From: Thiemannella venezuelensis
Lineage (GTDB): Bacteria > Actinomycetota > Actinomycetes > Streptosporangiales > Streptosporangiaceae
Assembly (NCBI RefSeq): GCF_014203605.1
Contig: NZ_JACHJJ010000002.1
Span: forward strand, 310,001-374,000
DNA length: 64,000 nt
Direction of reading: 5' to 3'
Shown here piece by piece: positions 41,701-50,625 of this stretch; within the stretch, counting starts at the first letter, position 1; every line of letters starts with the position of its first letter. The notes under the pieces are model-generated. The model ran no database searches, was not told the DNA's origin, and saw nothing but the letters and a program-made list of their open reading frames with translations. The position numbers and the translations under genes were made by a program.

Positions 41701-42144
41701 ATGTTCGACCAGGCACGGCTTGAGCAGGCGCGGTCCGTGTCCACGCTGCTGGGCAGGGTCGCCATCGGTGCGATCTTCCTCGTGCACGGGCTGACGAAGT
41801 TCACCGGCGGGCTGTCCGGGACGACGGCGTTCTTCGAGCAGATCGGCGTCCCGCTGGCCGGGGTGGCCGCGCCCGCCGTGGCGGTCCTGGAGGTCGTGGG
41901 CGGGATCGCCCTCATCCTGGGCGCCGCGCTCCCGGTCTTCGGCGTCCTGCTCGCCCTCGACATGCTCGGCGCGATCGTGTTCGTGCACGGCGCCAACGGT
42001 TTCGGGGCGGACAAGGGCGGTTACGAGTTCGTCCTCGCCCTGGCCGCGGCGAGCCTGATGATCGCTTTCAGCGGGGGCGGGGCCCTCGCCGCCGACGGCC
42101 TCCTGCGGCGCCGTTCCGGCCGGAGCGGCGCCACCGTCGCCTGA
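41701..42144 (+). CDS. DoxX-family membrane protein
   Basis: The 147-residue protein has four membrane helices (about 15-35, 54-78, 80-98, 108-128) and the DoxX features FLVHGLTKFTGG near residue 25 and GAIVFVHGANGF near 100. DoxX proteins are linked to quinone-dependent redox and thiol stress in actinobacteria. ATG 41701 follows GGGAGGTGTC. Control by the divergent MarR protein is supported by two operators between the genes. The substrate is not known. Confidence 0.88.
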   Translation: MFDQARLEQARSVSTLLGRVAIGAIFLVHGLTKFTGGLSGTTAFFEQIGVPLAGVAAPAVAVLEVVGGIALILGAALPVFGVLLALDMLGAIVFVHGANGFGADKGGYEFVLALAAASLMIAFSGGGALAADGLLRRRSGRSGATVA

Positions 42145-42182
42145 CCTGTTCCCGCGGCGGGCCTGTCCGAGGGGATCCCGCC

Positions 42183-42217
42183 CTGCGGGGGCTGCGGGGG
42201 CTGCGGGGGCTGCGGGG
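42183..42217 (+). repeat. 9-bp tandem repeat (CTGCGGGGG)
   Basis: Three perfect copies at 42183-42191, 42192-42200 and 42201-42209 and a shortened fourth at 42210-42217, in the gap after doxX. Confidence 0.8.
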
Positions 42218-42266
42218 CGCTGCCGGCATCGTCCGCAGTGCTCCGGCCTTCAGGCCGGGGAGCGCG

Positions 42267-43148
42267 TCAAACCCCGCAGAGGTGCTCGCGGATCCGCCGG
42301 ATGTGCTCCGGAGTGGTGCGGCAGCAGCCGCCGATGAAGGCCGCGCCCGCCGCGTGCCATCCGGCCGCCGCCGCGCCGAACTCGACCGGGTCGGCCAGGC
42401 CGGTCCAGCGCCGGTTCGCCGCGTCCCAGTCCTCGCCGGAGTTGGGATAGACGATCACCGGCTTCTCCTTGACCTGGCCGATCAGGCTGGGCAGGTGGCG
42501 CGGCGCGGTGCAGTTGACGCCGACCGCGAGCACCTGCGGGTCGCCGGAGAACAACTCGGCGGCCCGCCGCAGCGGGGTGCCGTCGCTGATGTGCTCGCCG
42601 TCGCGGCAGGAGAAGCTGACCCAGGCCCGCACGCCCGGCGTCTCGCCGAGCAGGCGCTTCAGCGCGCGGGCCTCGGCGTAGGACGGGATGGTCTCGCACG
42701 CCAGGAAGTCGGCCCCGGCGGAGGCCAGGATGTTCCAGCGGCCCCGGTGCCAGGCGACCAGGCCGTCCTCGTCGAGGTCGTAGTCGCCGGTGTACTCGGC
42801 GCCGCCCGTGAGGTAGGCCCCGTACGGTCCGACGCTCGCGGCGACCGCGCCCTGCCCGTGGTCGTCCCTGGCCTCGGCGGCCAGCCGTACCGAGAACCGG
42901 ATCAGCTCCTCGGCCTCGTGCAGGGACAGCCCCCTGCGCCGGAACGCCGGGATGCTCGCCTGGTAACTCGCCGTGGTCGCCACCTGAGCCCCGGCCGCGA
43001 AGTAGTCGAGATGCGCCCGGCGGATCAAGGAGGGGTTCTCCACCAGGAGTTTCGCCGACCACAACTCGTCGCTCAGGTCGGCGCCGAGCGCCTCCAGACG
43101 GGTCGCCAGCCCGCCGTCGAGAATCACCATCTCGCCACTGTACGTCAC
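42267..43148 (-). CDS. mmuM: Homocysteine S-methyltransferase
   Basis: The 293-residue zinc enzyme transfers a methyl group (typically from S-methylmethionine or SAM) to homocysteine. The catalytic motifs are GVNCTAP (first Cys) and GGCCRTTPEHI (paired Cys); the N-terminus ILDGGLATRLE is typical. GTG 43148 overlaps the sulfatase stop as GTGA. ATG 43130, preceded 6 nt by TACAGT, is an alternative and possibly leaderless start, giving 287 residues. Pairing with a sulfatase suggests sulfur recycling, which is inference. Confidence 0.9.
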   Translation of the reverse strand: MTYSGEMVILDGGLATRLEALGADLSDELWSAKLLVENPSLIRRAHLDYFAAGAQVATTASYQASIPAFRRRGLSLHEAEELIRFSVRLAAEARDDHGQGAVAASVGPYGAYLTGGAEYTGDYDLDEDGLVAWHRGRWNILASAGADFLACETIPSYAEARALKRLLGETPGVRAWVSFSCRDGEHISDGTPLRRAAELFSGDPQVLAVGVNCTAPRHLPSLIGQVKEKPVIVYPNSGEDWDAANRRWTGLADPVEFGAAAAGWHAAGAAFIGGCCRTTPEHIRRIREHLCGV

Positions 43149-45406
43149 TCGTACCGGAGCCCGATCTCACGGACGATCTCCAGGAAGTTCCGCCCGGCGT
43201 CGGGAGCGAAGGGGCCCGGGGTGTAGGTGACGGAGGTCAGCGTGCCGGTGAAGGGGAAGGGGCCGCGGGCCTCGTACAGCTCCCAGGAGACGGGGGAGCG
43301 GCGGTCGATCCCGACGTCGATCCCCTCGAACGGGGACATCGCGGCGAGCATCGGCAGGCCCGCCGCGGACGCCCGCTCCCGCCCGTCCGCCAGCACCGTG
43401 ACGTCCCAGAGCCAGCCGCCCGGCGCGCCCACCTCCACCCGCGCGGTCCGCTCCGGTACGGCTCCCGCCCGCAGCTCGTGCATCACCCCGTGGGCGTTGA
43501 GGGCGAAGACCAGCTCTCCTTCCGCCGCGTACAGGACGTAACCGCCGCCCTGGTCGCCGTGGGCCACCAGCACGCCCTCGCCCGGCTCGGCGATCTCCGC
43601 CTCGATCGTGAACGAGCGCCACTGGACGAGCTGGAGCGAGCGCCACCGCTCCAGGGTGTGCAGCGCGGGCGTGAGCCGTACCGGACCGGCGTCGGCGTGC
43701 CACGGCGGGCGGAGCAGGTAGCGCAGGCGCGAGCCCTCGTCCAGCGGGTAGACCAGGTTCTCGCGGGCCGCCTCCTCCCAGGCGGCGGCGAGCTCGGCCA
43801 CCAGTTCCGGCCGGTCGGCTGCCAGATCGCGGAGCTGGACGCGGTCGGCCCGCTGGTCGTACAGCTCCCACTCGTGGTCGCCGAACGGGGTCAGCGGCCG
43901 GTGCCGGGTGACCGCCTCCCAGCCGTCGCGGTAGAAGCCGCGGTTCCCGCCGAGCTCGAAGTACTGCTCGGTGTGGCCGTGCGCGGCCGCCGCGTCGCGG
44001 AGCGGGCCGTCCAGCGAGACGCCGGTCCTGGGCAGCCCCTCGGCGGCCTCGATCCCGGTGAGGTCGAGCAGGGTGGGCAGCAGGTCGGTGACGAAGGCCC
44101 ACTGGTCGCGCAGGCCCGGGGCGGCCGGCCCGGCGGGCCAGGACAGCAGGAACGGCACCGAGTGCCCGCCCGCGTGAGTGTTGATCTTGTAGAGGCGGAA
44201 CGGCGTGTTGGAGACCGCGGCCCAGCCGCGCGGGTAGTGCGGCAGCGTCCGCGGCCCGCCGACCAGGTCGATCCCGGCCAGGTCGGCGGCGGGGTCCTCG
44301 CGGTCGTGCCCGCTGTTCTTCGACAGCAGCGTGCGGAAGTACTGCGTGGTGCCGCGCTCCTCTCCCTCCCGGGAACCGCCGTTGTCCGAGGTGAAGACGG
44401 AGACCGTGTTCTCCTGTTCGCCCAGCTCGGCGAGCGCGGCGCGGAGCCGCCCCGCGCTCGCGTCGATGCTGGAGATCATCGCCGCGTAGACCTCCATGTA
44501 GCGGGCGAAGAGCCGGCGCTCGTCCTCGCCGAGGGCGTCCCAGGCCGGGACGTCGTCGCCGGGCCCGGCCTCGCGCGGCGGCAGGGGAGTGCCCTCCGGG
44601 AGCAGGCCCAGCTCGATCTGGCGCCGGTGCCTGCGTTCGCGGACCACGTCCCAGCCGGCGTCGTAGGCGCCCCGGTGCGCGGCGATGTCGGCGGCCTTGG
44701 CCTGGAGCGGCGCGTGCGCGGCGCCGTGCGCGAAGTACAGGAAGAAGGGGCGGTCCGGGTCCGAGGCCCGCAGCTGCCGGATCATCCCGATGGCCCGGTC
44801 GGTGAGGTCGTCGGTCAGGTAGTAGCCGTCGGGGTAGCGGTCCACCTCGACCGTGTGGTTGTCCTCGATGAGCCGGTGCGGGTGGTGGAAGTTGGTGAAG
44901 GCCTCCAGGAAGCCGTAGAAGCGGTCGAAGCCGCGCTGCAGCGGCCAGGCGTGCCGGGGCCCGGCGTCCGACATGTCGGAGTCCTTGGTGAGGTGCCACT
45001 TGCCGACCGCGAACGTGGCGTACCCCGCGTCCCGGAAGATCTCGGCGGCGGTGACCGCGTCGAGGGAGATCTCCCCGGTGTAGCCGGGGAAGCCGGGATC
45101 GGAGTTGGCGACGTGGCCGACCCCGGTCAGGTGCGGGTTCACCCCGGTCAGCAGCGCGGCCCTGGTCGGCGAGCACATGGGCGTGACGTGGAAGTTCGTC
45201 CACTGCACGCCCTCGGCGGCGAGCGCGTCCAGATGCGGGGTGGGGATCTCCGAGCCGTAGCAGCCCAGGTCGGAGAAGCCCACGTCGTCGGCGAGAACGA
45301 TGACGACGTTGGGCTTCCCCGCCGCCGACGCCCGTGGCGGCCACCACGGCTCCGACCCCGCGAACGTCCGGCCGACCCGCCCCGGGAACCCCTCGTACTC
45401 GATCAT
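43145..45406 (-). CDS. Arylsulfatase-type sulfatase
   Basis: The 753-residue enzyme has the N-terminal metal site NVVIVLADDVGFSDLGCYG and the sulfatase signature CSPTRAALLTG (about residue 80), whose Cys is normally converted to formylglycine. FFLYFAHGAAHAPLQ and FTSDNGG supply further active-site residues. A long C-terminal part (about residues 560-753) looks like a beta-rich accessory domain. No signal peptide is visible, so it may be cytoplasmic. ATG 45406 is selected because a TATAAT lies 7 nt upstream; the extension to 45427 is ignored. A formylglycine-generating enzyme is not in the window. Confidence 0.93.
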   Translation of the reverse strand: MIEYEGFPGRVGRTFAGSEPWWPPRASAAGKPNVVIVLADDVGFSDLGCYGSEIPTPHLDALAAEGVQWTNFHVTPMCSPTRAALLTGVNPHLTGVGHVANSDPGFPGYTGEISLDAVTAAEIFRDAGYATFAVGKWHLTKDSDMSDAGPRHAWPLQRGFDRFYGFLEAFTNFHHPHRLIEDNHTVEVDRYPDGYYLTDDLTDRAIGMIRQLRASDPDRPFFLYFAHGAAHAPLQAKAADIAAHRGAYDAGWDVVRERRHRRQIELGLLPEGTPLPPREAGPGDDVPAWDALGEDERRLFARYMEVYAAMISSIDASAGRLRAALAELGEQENTVSVFTSDNGGSREGEERGTTQYFRTLLSKNSGHDREDPAADLAGIDLVGGPRTLPHYPRGWAAVSNTPFRLYKINTHAGGHSVPFLLSWPAGPAAPGLRDQWAFVTDLLPTLLDLTGIEAAEGLPRTGVSLDGPLRDAAAAHGHTEQYFELGGNRGFYRDGWEAVTRHRPLTPFGDHEWELYDQRADRVQLRDLAADRPELVAELAAAWEEAARENLVYPLDEGSRLRYLLRPPWHADAGPVRLTPALHTLERWRSLQLVQWRSFTIEAEIAEPGEGVLVAHGDQGGGYVLYAAEGELVFALNAHGVMHELRAGAVPERTARVEVGAPGGWLWDVTVLADGRERASAAGLPMLAAMSPFEGIDVGIDRRSPVSWELYEARGPFPFTGTLTSVTYTPGPFAPDAGRNFLEIVREIGLRYE

Positions 45407-45413
45407 GCCGCGG

Positions 45414-45419
45414 ATTATA
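45414..45419 (-). promoter_or_regulatory. Perfect -10 box TATAAT of the sulfatase gene
   Basis: On the minus strand TATAAT ends 7 nt before ATG 45406, with no Shine-Dalgarno sequence, giving a leaderless sulfatase transcript. Confidence 0.6.
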
Positions 45420-45445
45420 GGTACCAACCGGTCGCTAGGTAAGCT

Positions 45446-45461
45446 CGGCGGGCGCCCGCCG
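45446..45461. terminator. Perfect 16-bp GC palindrome downstream of the DUF885 gene
   Basis: CGGCGGGCGCCCGCCG, 87 bp after the DUF885 stop and 27 bp upstream of the sulfatase -10 on the same strand. It may end the DUF885 transcript, or may be an operator. Confidence 0.35.
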
Positions 45462-45547
45462 GGCCGCGCCGCGCCGCCGGGACGGGGCGGGACGGGCGCC
45501 GCGGCCGGAACGGCGAGGCCGCGGACCCCGGACGGCGATGCCCCGCG

Positions 45548-47176
45548 TCAGCCGATGCGGCGCAGGGCCTCGGAGAGACCCGCCAGGCCGACCGGGCCCA
45601 GGTCCAGGGCGGCGGTGTGCCAGCGGCGCAGGTCGAAGGCGGCGCCCTGGCGCTGCCTGGCCTCCTCGCGGGCGGCCAGCCAGGCGCGCTCGCCCAGCTT
45701 GTAGGAGGGGGCCTGGCCCGGCCAGCCGAAGTAGCGGACCACCTCGGCGCGGACCCGGTGCGGTTCGCACCGGCCTCGGTCGCGCAGCACCTCGCACGCC
45801 TTGTCGAAGGTCCACTTCGAGCCGTCGGGGAGCGGCAGGTCCAGGTGCACGCCGATGTCGATGACCACCCGGGCGGCCCGCAGCGCCGACCCGCCGAGCA
45901 TGCCCAGACGGGTGCCCGGCTCGGAGAACCAGCCCAGCTCGTCGGCGAGCCGCTCGGCGTACAGCGCCCAGCCCTCGCCGTGCCCGCTCACCCAGGAGTT
46001 CCTGCCGAACCGGGACAGGCCGTCCCCGGTGACCCGGGTCTGGCCGAGCTGCAGGTGGTGGCCGGGCACGCCCTCGTGGAAGACCGTGGTCAGCTCGTTC
46101 CAGGTGGTGAACCGCCGCTCGGAGCCCACCGGCCACCAGGTGCGGCCCGGCCGGGACAGGTCCTCGCTCGGCGAGGTGTAGTAGGCGGCGCCCGAGGTCG
46201 AGTCCAGGGCCAGGGTCACGTCCACCCGGCGCAGCGGCTCGGCGATGTCGAAGTGGGCGCCGTGCAGCCGCTCGATCGCCTCGTCGTGGCGGTCCTGCAG
46301 CCAGCCCCGGTAGGCGTCCAGGCCCTCGACGTACTGCGTCTCGTCGAGGATCGCGGTCGCCTCCGCCACCGACGCGCCGGGCCGTACCCGGTCCGCCTCG
46401 GCGGCCAGCTCCGCCTCGATCCTGGCCAGCTCCTCCCAGCCCCACCGGTAGGCGTCCGCCAGGTCGATGTCGGCGCCCAGGTTAAGCCGGGAGTTCACCG
46501 CGTAGCGCTCCGCGCCGGCCGCGTCGGCCTCGGCCGCCCGGGGGGCGTACTCCTCGCGCAGGTAGCGGGCGGCCCCGGCGTAGGCGGCGTACGCCGCCGC
46601 CGCGCCCTCCTCCAGCGCGGCCCGCGCCGGACCGTCCCCGTAGGAGCCGATCAGGCCCTTGTGCGTGGCGCCCGAGGAGAAGAGCTCCAGCTGGACCGCC
46701 AGCTCCAGCGCCTGGCGGCGGGCGGCGGGCAGGCCGCGCGAGAGGCCCTCCTCCACGCTCGCCCGCCAGCCGTCCAGCATCTCCGGCATGCCCGCCAGCC
46801 GCGCCGCCACGTTCCGCCAGTCGTCCTCACTCTCGTGCGGCAGCAGGTCCACACTGTCCCGCAGGTTGGTGAGGAGCCCGAACGGCGCCTGCACCGCGCG
46901 CAGCGGCTCGCCGATCTCGTGCCAGGCGAGCTCGGCCTCCAGCCGCTCCCGCAGATGCGCCGCGGCCCGCAGGTCCGCCTCGCCCTCGGGCTCCAGGGCG
47001 GCCAGCCTGCCGAGGGTCTCGCCGATCAGGGCGGCCCGGGCGGCGTACCCGTCCGGCCCGTAGTCGGAGGTCGCGGCGAACTCGACGTCGATGCCCTCCG
47101 CCGCGGCGCCGACCGGGTCGAGCGACGCGGCGCGGGTCACGTGTTCGTCGCAGAGGTTGAAGATCGGACTCGTCAT
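45548..47176 (-). CDS. DUF885-family metallopeptidase-like protein
   Basis: The 542-residue protein has the DUF885 pattern. A helical N-terminal half is followed by TVFHEGVPGHHLQLGQ (HExxxGHH) at about residue 358, GEGWALYAERLADELG providing a Glu, and a C-terminal GQAPSYKLGERAWL. It is thought to be a gluzincin-related peptidase of unknown substrate. ATG 47176 is chosen as TATCGT lies 6 nt upstream; an in-frame start at 47194 would begin inside that element's upstream side. The sulfatase and methyltransferase genes follow on the same strand. Confidence 0.88.
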   Translation of the reverse strand: MTSPIFNLCDEHVTRAASLDPVGAAAEGIDVEFAATSDYGPDGYAARAALIGETLGRLAALEPEGEADLRAAAHLRERLEAELAWHEIGEPLRAVQAPFGLLTNLRDSVDLLPHESEDDWRNVAARLAGMPEMLDGWRASVEEGLSRGLPAARRQALELAVQLELFSSGATHKGLIGSYGDGPARAALEEGAAAAYAAYAGAARYLREEYAPRAAEADAAGAERYAVNSRLNLGADIDLADAYRWGWEELARIEAELAAEADRVRPGASVAEATAILDETQYVEGLDAYRGWLQDRHDEAIERLHGAHFDIAEPLRRVDVTLALDSTSGAAYYTSPSEDLSRPGRTWWPVGSERRFTTWNELTTVFHEGVPGHHLQLGQTRVTGDGLSRFGRNSWVSGHGEGWALYAERLADELGWFSEPGTRLGMLGGSALRAARVVIDIGVHLDLPLPDGSKWTFDKACEVLRDRGRCEPHRVRAEVVRYFGWPGQAPSYKLGERAWLAAREEARQRQGAAFDLRRWHTAALDLGPVGLAGLSEALRRIG

Positions 47177-47181
47177 TCCGG

Positions 47182-47187
47182 CACGAT
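47182..47187 (-). promoter_or_regulatory. -10 element TATCGT of the DUF885 gene
   Basis: On the minus strand TATCGT is followed by GCCGGA (6 nt to ATG 47176) with no ribosome-binding site, consistent with leaderless transcription. Confidence 0.45.
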
Positions 47188-47262
47188 AACCCACCGGGCG
47201 CCCGCCCGACCCGGTGGACCGCGCCGCGTTGACCTGCCGGGCGACGAGGGACCGCGGGGCGC

Positions 47263-47335
47263 GGCCGCCTCCCGGCGGTCCCTCCGGGAGGCGGCCCCTC
47301 CCGGAGGCCGGAAGCGGCTCGCCTCCGGCCTCCGG
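47263..47335. terminator. Two tandem hairpins after the VIT/VWA gene
   Basis: Hairpin one pairs 47263-47275 with 47284-47296 (13 bp perfect). Hairpin two pairs 47301-47312 with 47324-47335 (12 bp perfect). They start 9 bp past the VIT/VWA stop on the minus strand, so they probably end that operon. Confidence 0.65.
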
Positions 47336-47344
47336 AGGAGGGGG

Positions 47345-49723
47345 TCACCGCTTCCAGAAGGGGCGCCGCTTCTCCGGCTCCGGCGCGGTGAGCGCCTCCA
47401 GGGTGCTCACCGCCAGCTGCCAGAGCGTGTCCACGTCCACCGCGGGCTCACGCAGGTCCTTCGCCAGGGATTCCAGCCTCGCGTGCCCGCCGTGGTGCGC
47501 GGCCAGCACCGCCAGACGCCCGCCGAGCTCGACCAGGTAGCGGAGCCGGTCGGCGACCCGCAGGAAGGCGGCGGCGCGCAGCCGCCGGAGCTCCTCGGCC
47601 AGCTGGGCCCGGAGCGGGTCCAGGACGTCCTCCCGCCGCCCGGAGCCCCGTTCCCGCTCCTGCTCCATCCAGTCCATGGCCCCGCTCGCGCCGGGCTCCG
47701 GCGCGCCGCCGTACGCGCCGCCGGGCGGGGCGAACCCCGGCGCGGCCATCCGGGGCATGGGGGTGCCCGCGGGCATGGCCGGGGACGGCGGGGCCATCGG
47801 CATGGCGGCGGGCGCGGCCATCAGGTTCATCGCCATCGGCGCGGCCGCGACGGGCGGGGCCGCCCAGCCGCTGGGGAGCTCCACCGGCTGGACCACCCGG
47901 TGCTCCGGGCCGCCCTCGGCGACCACCCTGCTGTCCACCGCGACGAACGCGGTGAACCGGCAGAGCACGCCGTACTCCAGGGAGGTCGCGATGATCTCCT
48001 CCTCCAGGGAGTGGTCCCCGGCCGCGTAGCGGTCCTCCAGGTCGCGCAGCCGGGCCCGCGCCCAGATCGACCGCACGGCGGGGTTGTCCACCCGGGTCCC
48101 GGCGGTCCTGCGCTCCCACGGCCGCCCGGCGGCGTCCAGCCCGCCCAGCACCACGGTCCCCGCCGCGTCGCCCCGGTAGCGGCCGTGGACGGCCAGCGGG
48201 ACGCCCGGGTAGATCGCGCCGAGGTGCCCTGCGGTACCGGGGAGCAGGTCGAGCCCGTCGCCCTTGAGCGACAGGTCGGTGGCCAGGGGCGCGCCGATCC
48301 TGCGGTGGATGTGCTCCATCGCCTCGTCCAGCCGGTCCTCCGACTCCACCAGCTCGCACCGGCCCTTGCCGAACCCGGTCAGCCGGCTGAGGAACCCGGC
48401 GTTGACCGCCCGGTCGATGCCGACGGTGTGCACGCGCACCCCCGCCAGCCGGGCGCCGAGCCGTTCGAGGATCTGGTCCTCGTTGCCGACCTGCCCGTCG
48501 GTGACCAGCACGAGGACCCGGTCCCTGGACCGGTCGGCCAGCAGCGCGACGGCCTGCTCCAGCGGCCGGAGCATCTCGGTGCCGCCGCGGGCCTCCAGCC
48601 GGGCGAGATACTCCACCGCCCGGTAGCGGTTGCGGTCGGAGGCCTCCACCAGCCCCTCGCCGAGCCGGTCGGGCCCCTCCACCACGGTGTCGAAGGAGAG
48701 CACGGCGAAGCGGTCGCCGCCGGTCAGCGTGTCGACGATGCGGGCGGCGGCGCGCCGGGCGGCGACCATCTTCCAGCCGGTCATGCTGCCCGACCGGTCG
48801 AGCACCAGCACGACGTCCCTGGGGGCGGCGGTGGCGGAGGCCTCCTGCGGGATGACGGTCAGCGCGAACGTGCCCTCCTCGCCCCCCGTGCCGTCGTCCC
48901 CCGTGCCGTCGCCCTCTGCGTCGGGGACCAGTGCGAGGGAACCCGAGGCGTCGAACGACAGGCGCAGGATGAAGTCGCGGTCCAGGCGCTCACCCGGCTG
49001 GAGCCGTACCGTGTCCCCCTCCTGCACGACCGTGTGCAGGCTGGAGCGGAGCTCGCGCAGCTCCAGGCCGGCGGTGTCGATCGTGGCGGCGAGCGAGAGC
49101 CGGACGGGGTTGGGGAAGCCGGGCAGCAGCACGGGCGGGGTGATGCGGGAGGCGTCCGGGACCGCGTCGGTGTCGGATACCCAGCCGCCGCCGGCCTGCT
49201 CGCCGTCGAGCGGGGTGCCGGGGATGTACCGGGGGGCGACGACGAGGGGGAAGCGGAAGGTCGCCGCGCCGTCCTCGTAGGGGAGGGGCTGGTCGAGGGT
49301 GAGGTGCACGGTGACCCGCTCGCCCGGCACGACGTTGCCGACCCTGATGGTGAAGACGTCGGGCCGGTCCTCCTCGGCGATCGCGGCGCGCCTGCCTTCG
49401 GAGACGGCCTGGTCGTAGTCGGCCCTGGCCTGGCCGCGCTCCTTCAGCACGCCCTCGACGACCCGGCCGTCGGCCTCCATCCGGAAGGCCGTGACGGCGG
49501 CCCGGTCGGGCAGCGGGAAGATGTAGGTCGCCTCCAGCGAGACGTCGAAGGGATTGCGGAAGCCCTGCGCGACCTGGACCCGGGCGCTCATGCCGGAGAT
49601 GCCGGCGGTGACGTCCACGCTCTCCAGGGGCAGGTTGCCGCGCTCGGTGGCGAGCGCGCCCAGCCCGGCGTCGGGGGCCGGCTCGCACTCGTCCGGCCGG
49701 AGCGGGGTGATCGAAGTGATCAT
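47345..49723 (-). CDS. VIT and von Willebrand factor A domain protein
   Basis: The 792-residue protein has a VIT domain (about 10-140), a VWA domain with the MIDAS motif DRSGSM (about residue 305) and VTDGQVGNE, then a beta-rich region. A Met/Pro/Ala-rich linker (about 650-700) and a helical C-terminus follow. No signal peptide is present, so it may be cytoplasmic, unlike animal inter-alpha-trypsin inhibitors. VWA proteins bind partners through a divalent metal. ATG 49723 follows GAAGGAA and overlaps the MerR gene stop as ATGA, so both are made from one transcript. Function unknown. Confidence 0.9.
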   Translation of the reverse strand: MITSITPLRPDECEPAPDAGLGALATERGNLPLESVDVTAGISGMSARVQVAQGFRNPFDVSLEATYIFPLPDRAAVTAFRMEADGRVVEGVLKERGQARADYDQAVSEGRRAAIAEEDRPDVFTIRVGNVVPGERVTVHLTLDQPLPYEDGAATFRFPLVVAPRYIPGTPLDGEQAGGGWVSDTDAVPDASRITPPVLLPGFPNPVRLSLAATIDTAGLELRELRSSLHTVVQEGDTVRLQPGERLDRDFILRLSFDASGSLALVPDAEGDGTGDDGTGGEEGTFALTVIPQEASATAAPRDVVLVLDRSGSMTGWKMVAARRAAARIVDTLTGGDRFAVLSFDTVVEGPDRLGEGLVEASDRNRYRAVEYLARLEARGGTEMLRPLEQAVALLADRSRDRVLVLVTDGQVGNEDQILERLGARLAGVRVHTVGIDRAVNAGFLSRLTGFGKGRCELVESEDRLDEAMEHIHRRIGAPLATDLSLKGDGLDLLPGTAGHLGAIYPGVPLAVHGRYRGDAAGTVVLGGLDAAGRPWERRTAGTRVDNPAVRSIWARARLRDLEDRYAAGDHSLEEEIIATSLEYGVLCRFTAFVAVDSRVVAEGGPEHRVVQPVELPSGWAAPPVAAAPMAMNLMAAPAAMPMAPPSPAMPAGTPMPRMAAPGFAPPGGAYGGAPEPGASGAMDWMEQERERGSGRREDVLDPLRAQLAEELRRLRAAAFLRVADRLRYLVELGGRLAVLAAHHGGHARLESLAKDLREPAVDVDTLWQLAVSTLEALTAPEPEKRRPFWKR

Positions 49724-50418
49724 TGGTTGTTTCCTTCCGGGAGAGCGAGCTCGCGCTCGCGGAGGACCGCGACCAGCGCCCGGGAGGCGGCGGCGATCGC
49801 GGCGAGGTCGGCTTCGGACGGGGTACGGCCCGCGCCGTCGAGCAGGAGCGTCACACCGGGCGCGAGCCGTACGGCGGGCAGCGGGACGGCGGGCAGCGGG
49901 ACGGCGGGTGGCGGGACGGCGGGTGGCGGGGGCGCCGGTTGCGGGGGGAGGGCGGGGGCCTGGGGGCGGCCGGGGGCCGCCGGGGTGGGCGACGTCCCGG
50001 GGCGTGGTGCGCCGGACGCTCCGGCGGGCGGCGGGGCGGCCCAGAAGCGCGGCCGGGCGGTCGCGGGCACCGCCGTGCCCGAGGCGCCGCCCTCCGGTCC
50101 GGTGCCGCCCGGCCCGCCGGGCAGGCGGGCGATCGCCTCCAGGGTCCGGTCGGTGGCTCCCGTCAGCTCGGTCTGGATCTCGGCGATGCTCCTGCCGTCC
50201 GCCTGGCGGCGCTTGACCGCGACGAGCTGGAGCAGGTGCCGCCTGCCGTACAGGGCGATCCGTCCGCGCCGGGCCATCGGCGGGTCCAGCAGGCCGATCG
50301 TGGCGTACCACCGGACGAGGCGCTCGTTGGGCACGTCCCTGACCCGGCCGTTGAGCTGCCCGGCCGGGGCGAGCACGGCGGAGGCCTGTTCCACCAGTTC
50401 GCCGATCGTCCATTCCAT
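49720..50418 (-). CDS. MerR-type regulator with proline-rich middle region
   Basis: The 232-residue protein has an N-terminal winged HTH (MEWTIGELVEQ, VPNERLVRWYATIGLLDPP, LYGRRHLLQLVAVKRRQADG). A Pro/Ala-rich disordered region (about 105-185, with PAVPLPAVPLPAV repeats) and a short C-terminal helical domain follow. It has no long dimerising coiled coil or metal cysteines as in MerR/SoxR. ATG 50418 sits 6 nt from a -10 element; a perfect dyad lies in its own promoter spacer. The VIT/VWA gene is coupled to it and is the likely target or partner. Confidence 0.85.
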   Translation of the reverse strand: MEWTIGELVEQASAVLAPAGQLNGRVRDVPNERLVRWYATIGLLDPPMARRGRIALYGRRHLLQLVAVKRRQADGRSIAEIQTELTGATDRTLEAIARLPGGPGGTGPEGGASGTAVPATARPRFWAAPPPAGASGAPRPGTSPTPAAPGRPQAPALPPQPAPPPPAVPPPAVPLPAVPLPAVRLAPGVTLLLDGAGRTPSEADLAAIAAASRALVAVLRERELALPEGNNQ

Positions 50419-50424
50419 GGACCC

Positions 50425-50454
50425 AGAATGACACTGTAATTATGACAGTGTCAA
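50425..50454 (-). promoter_or_regulatory. MerR-type promoter/operator with perfect dyad
   Basis: On the minus strand TTGACA (50454-50449), an 18-bp spacer and CATTCT (50430-50425) lie 6 nt before ATG 50418. Within it TGACACTG (50429-50436) and CAGTGTCA (50446-50453) form a perfect 8-bp inverted repeat around 9 bp. A dyad in a lengthened spacer is the classic MerR arrangement. Confidence 0.7.
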
Positions 50455-50625
50455 TACCGGGCTCCGCCGGGAGCGTCGCACGGGCCCGCCTGGGGTTCTC
50501 TGAGACGGCCCTCATCTGGGGCTCTGTCGGGCGGCTGAGGCGGAAGGGGAGAACAAGACTGTTGCCGGCGGATTTTCTCGTGCACGGTTGTCGGCGTCTC
50601 CACCCATGTCGACAGGAGCTCCAGC

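Noticed and set aside
42183-42217. G-rich repeat as a possible G-quadruplex or iteron origin.
   Set aside because: Only 35 bp, four short units, no replication gene or AT-rich region; treated as a simple repeat.
45617-50431. A 1604-codon open frame on the plus strand.
   Set aside because: Antisense shadow of DUF885, VIT/VWA and MerR genes caused by GC-rich third positions; low-complexity Arg/Gly/Ala sequence with no domain.
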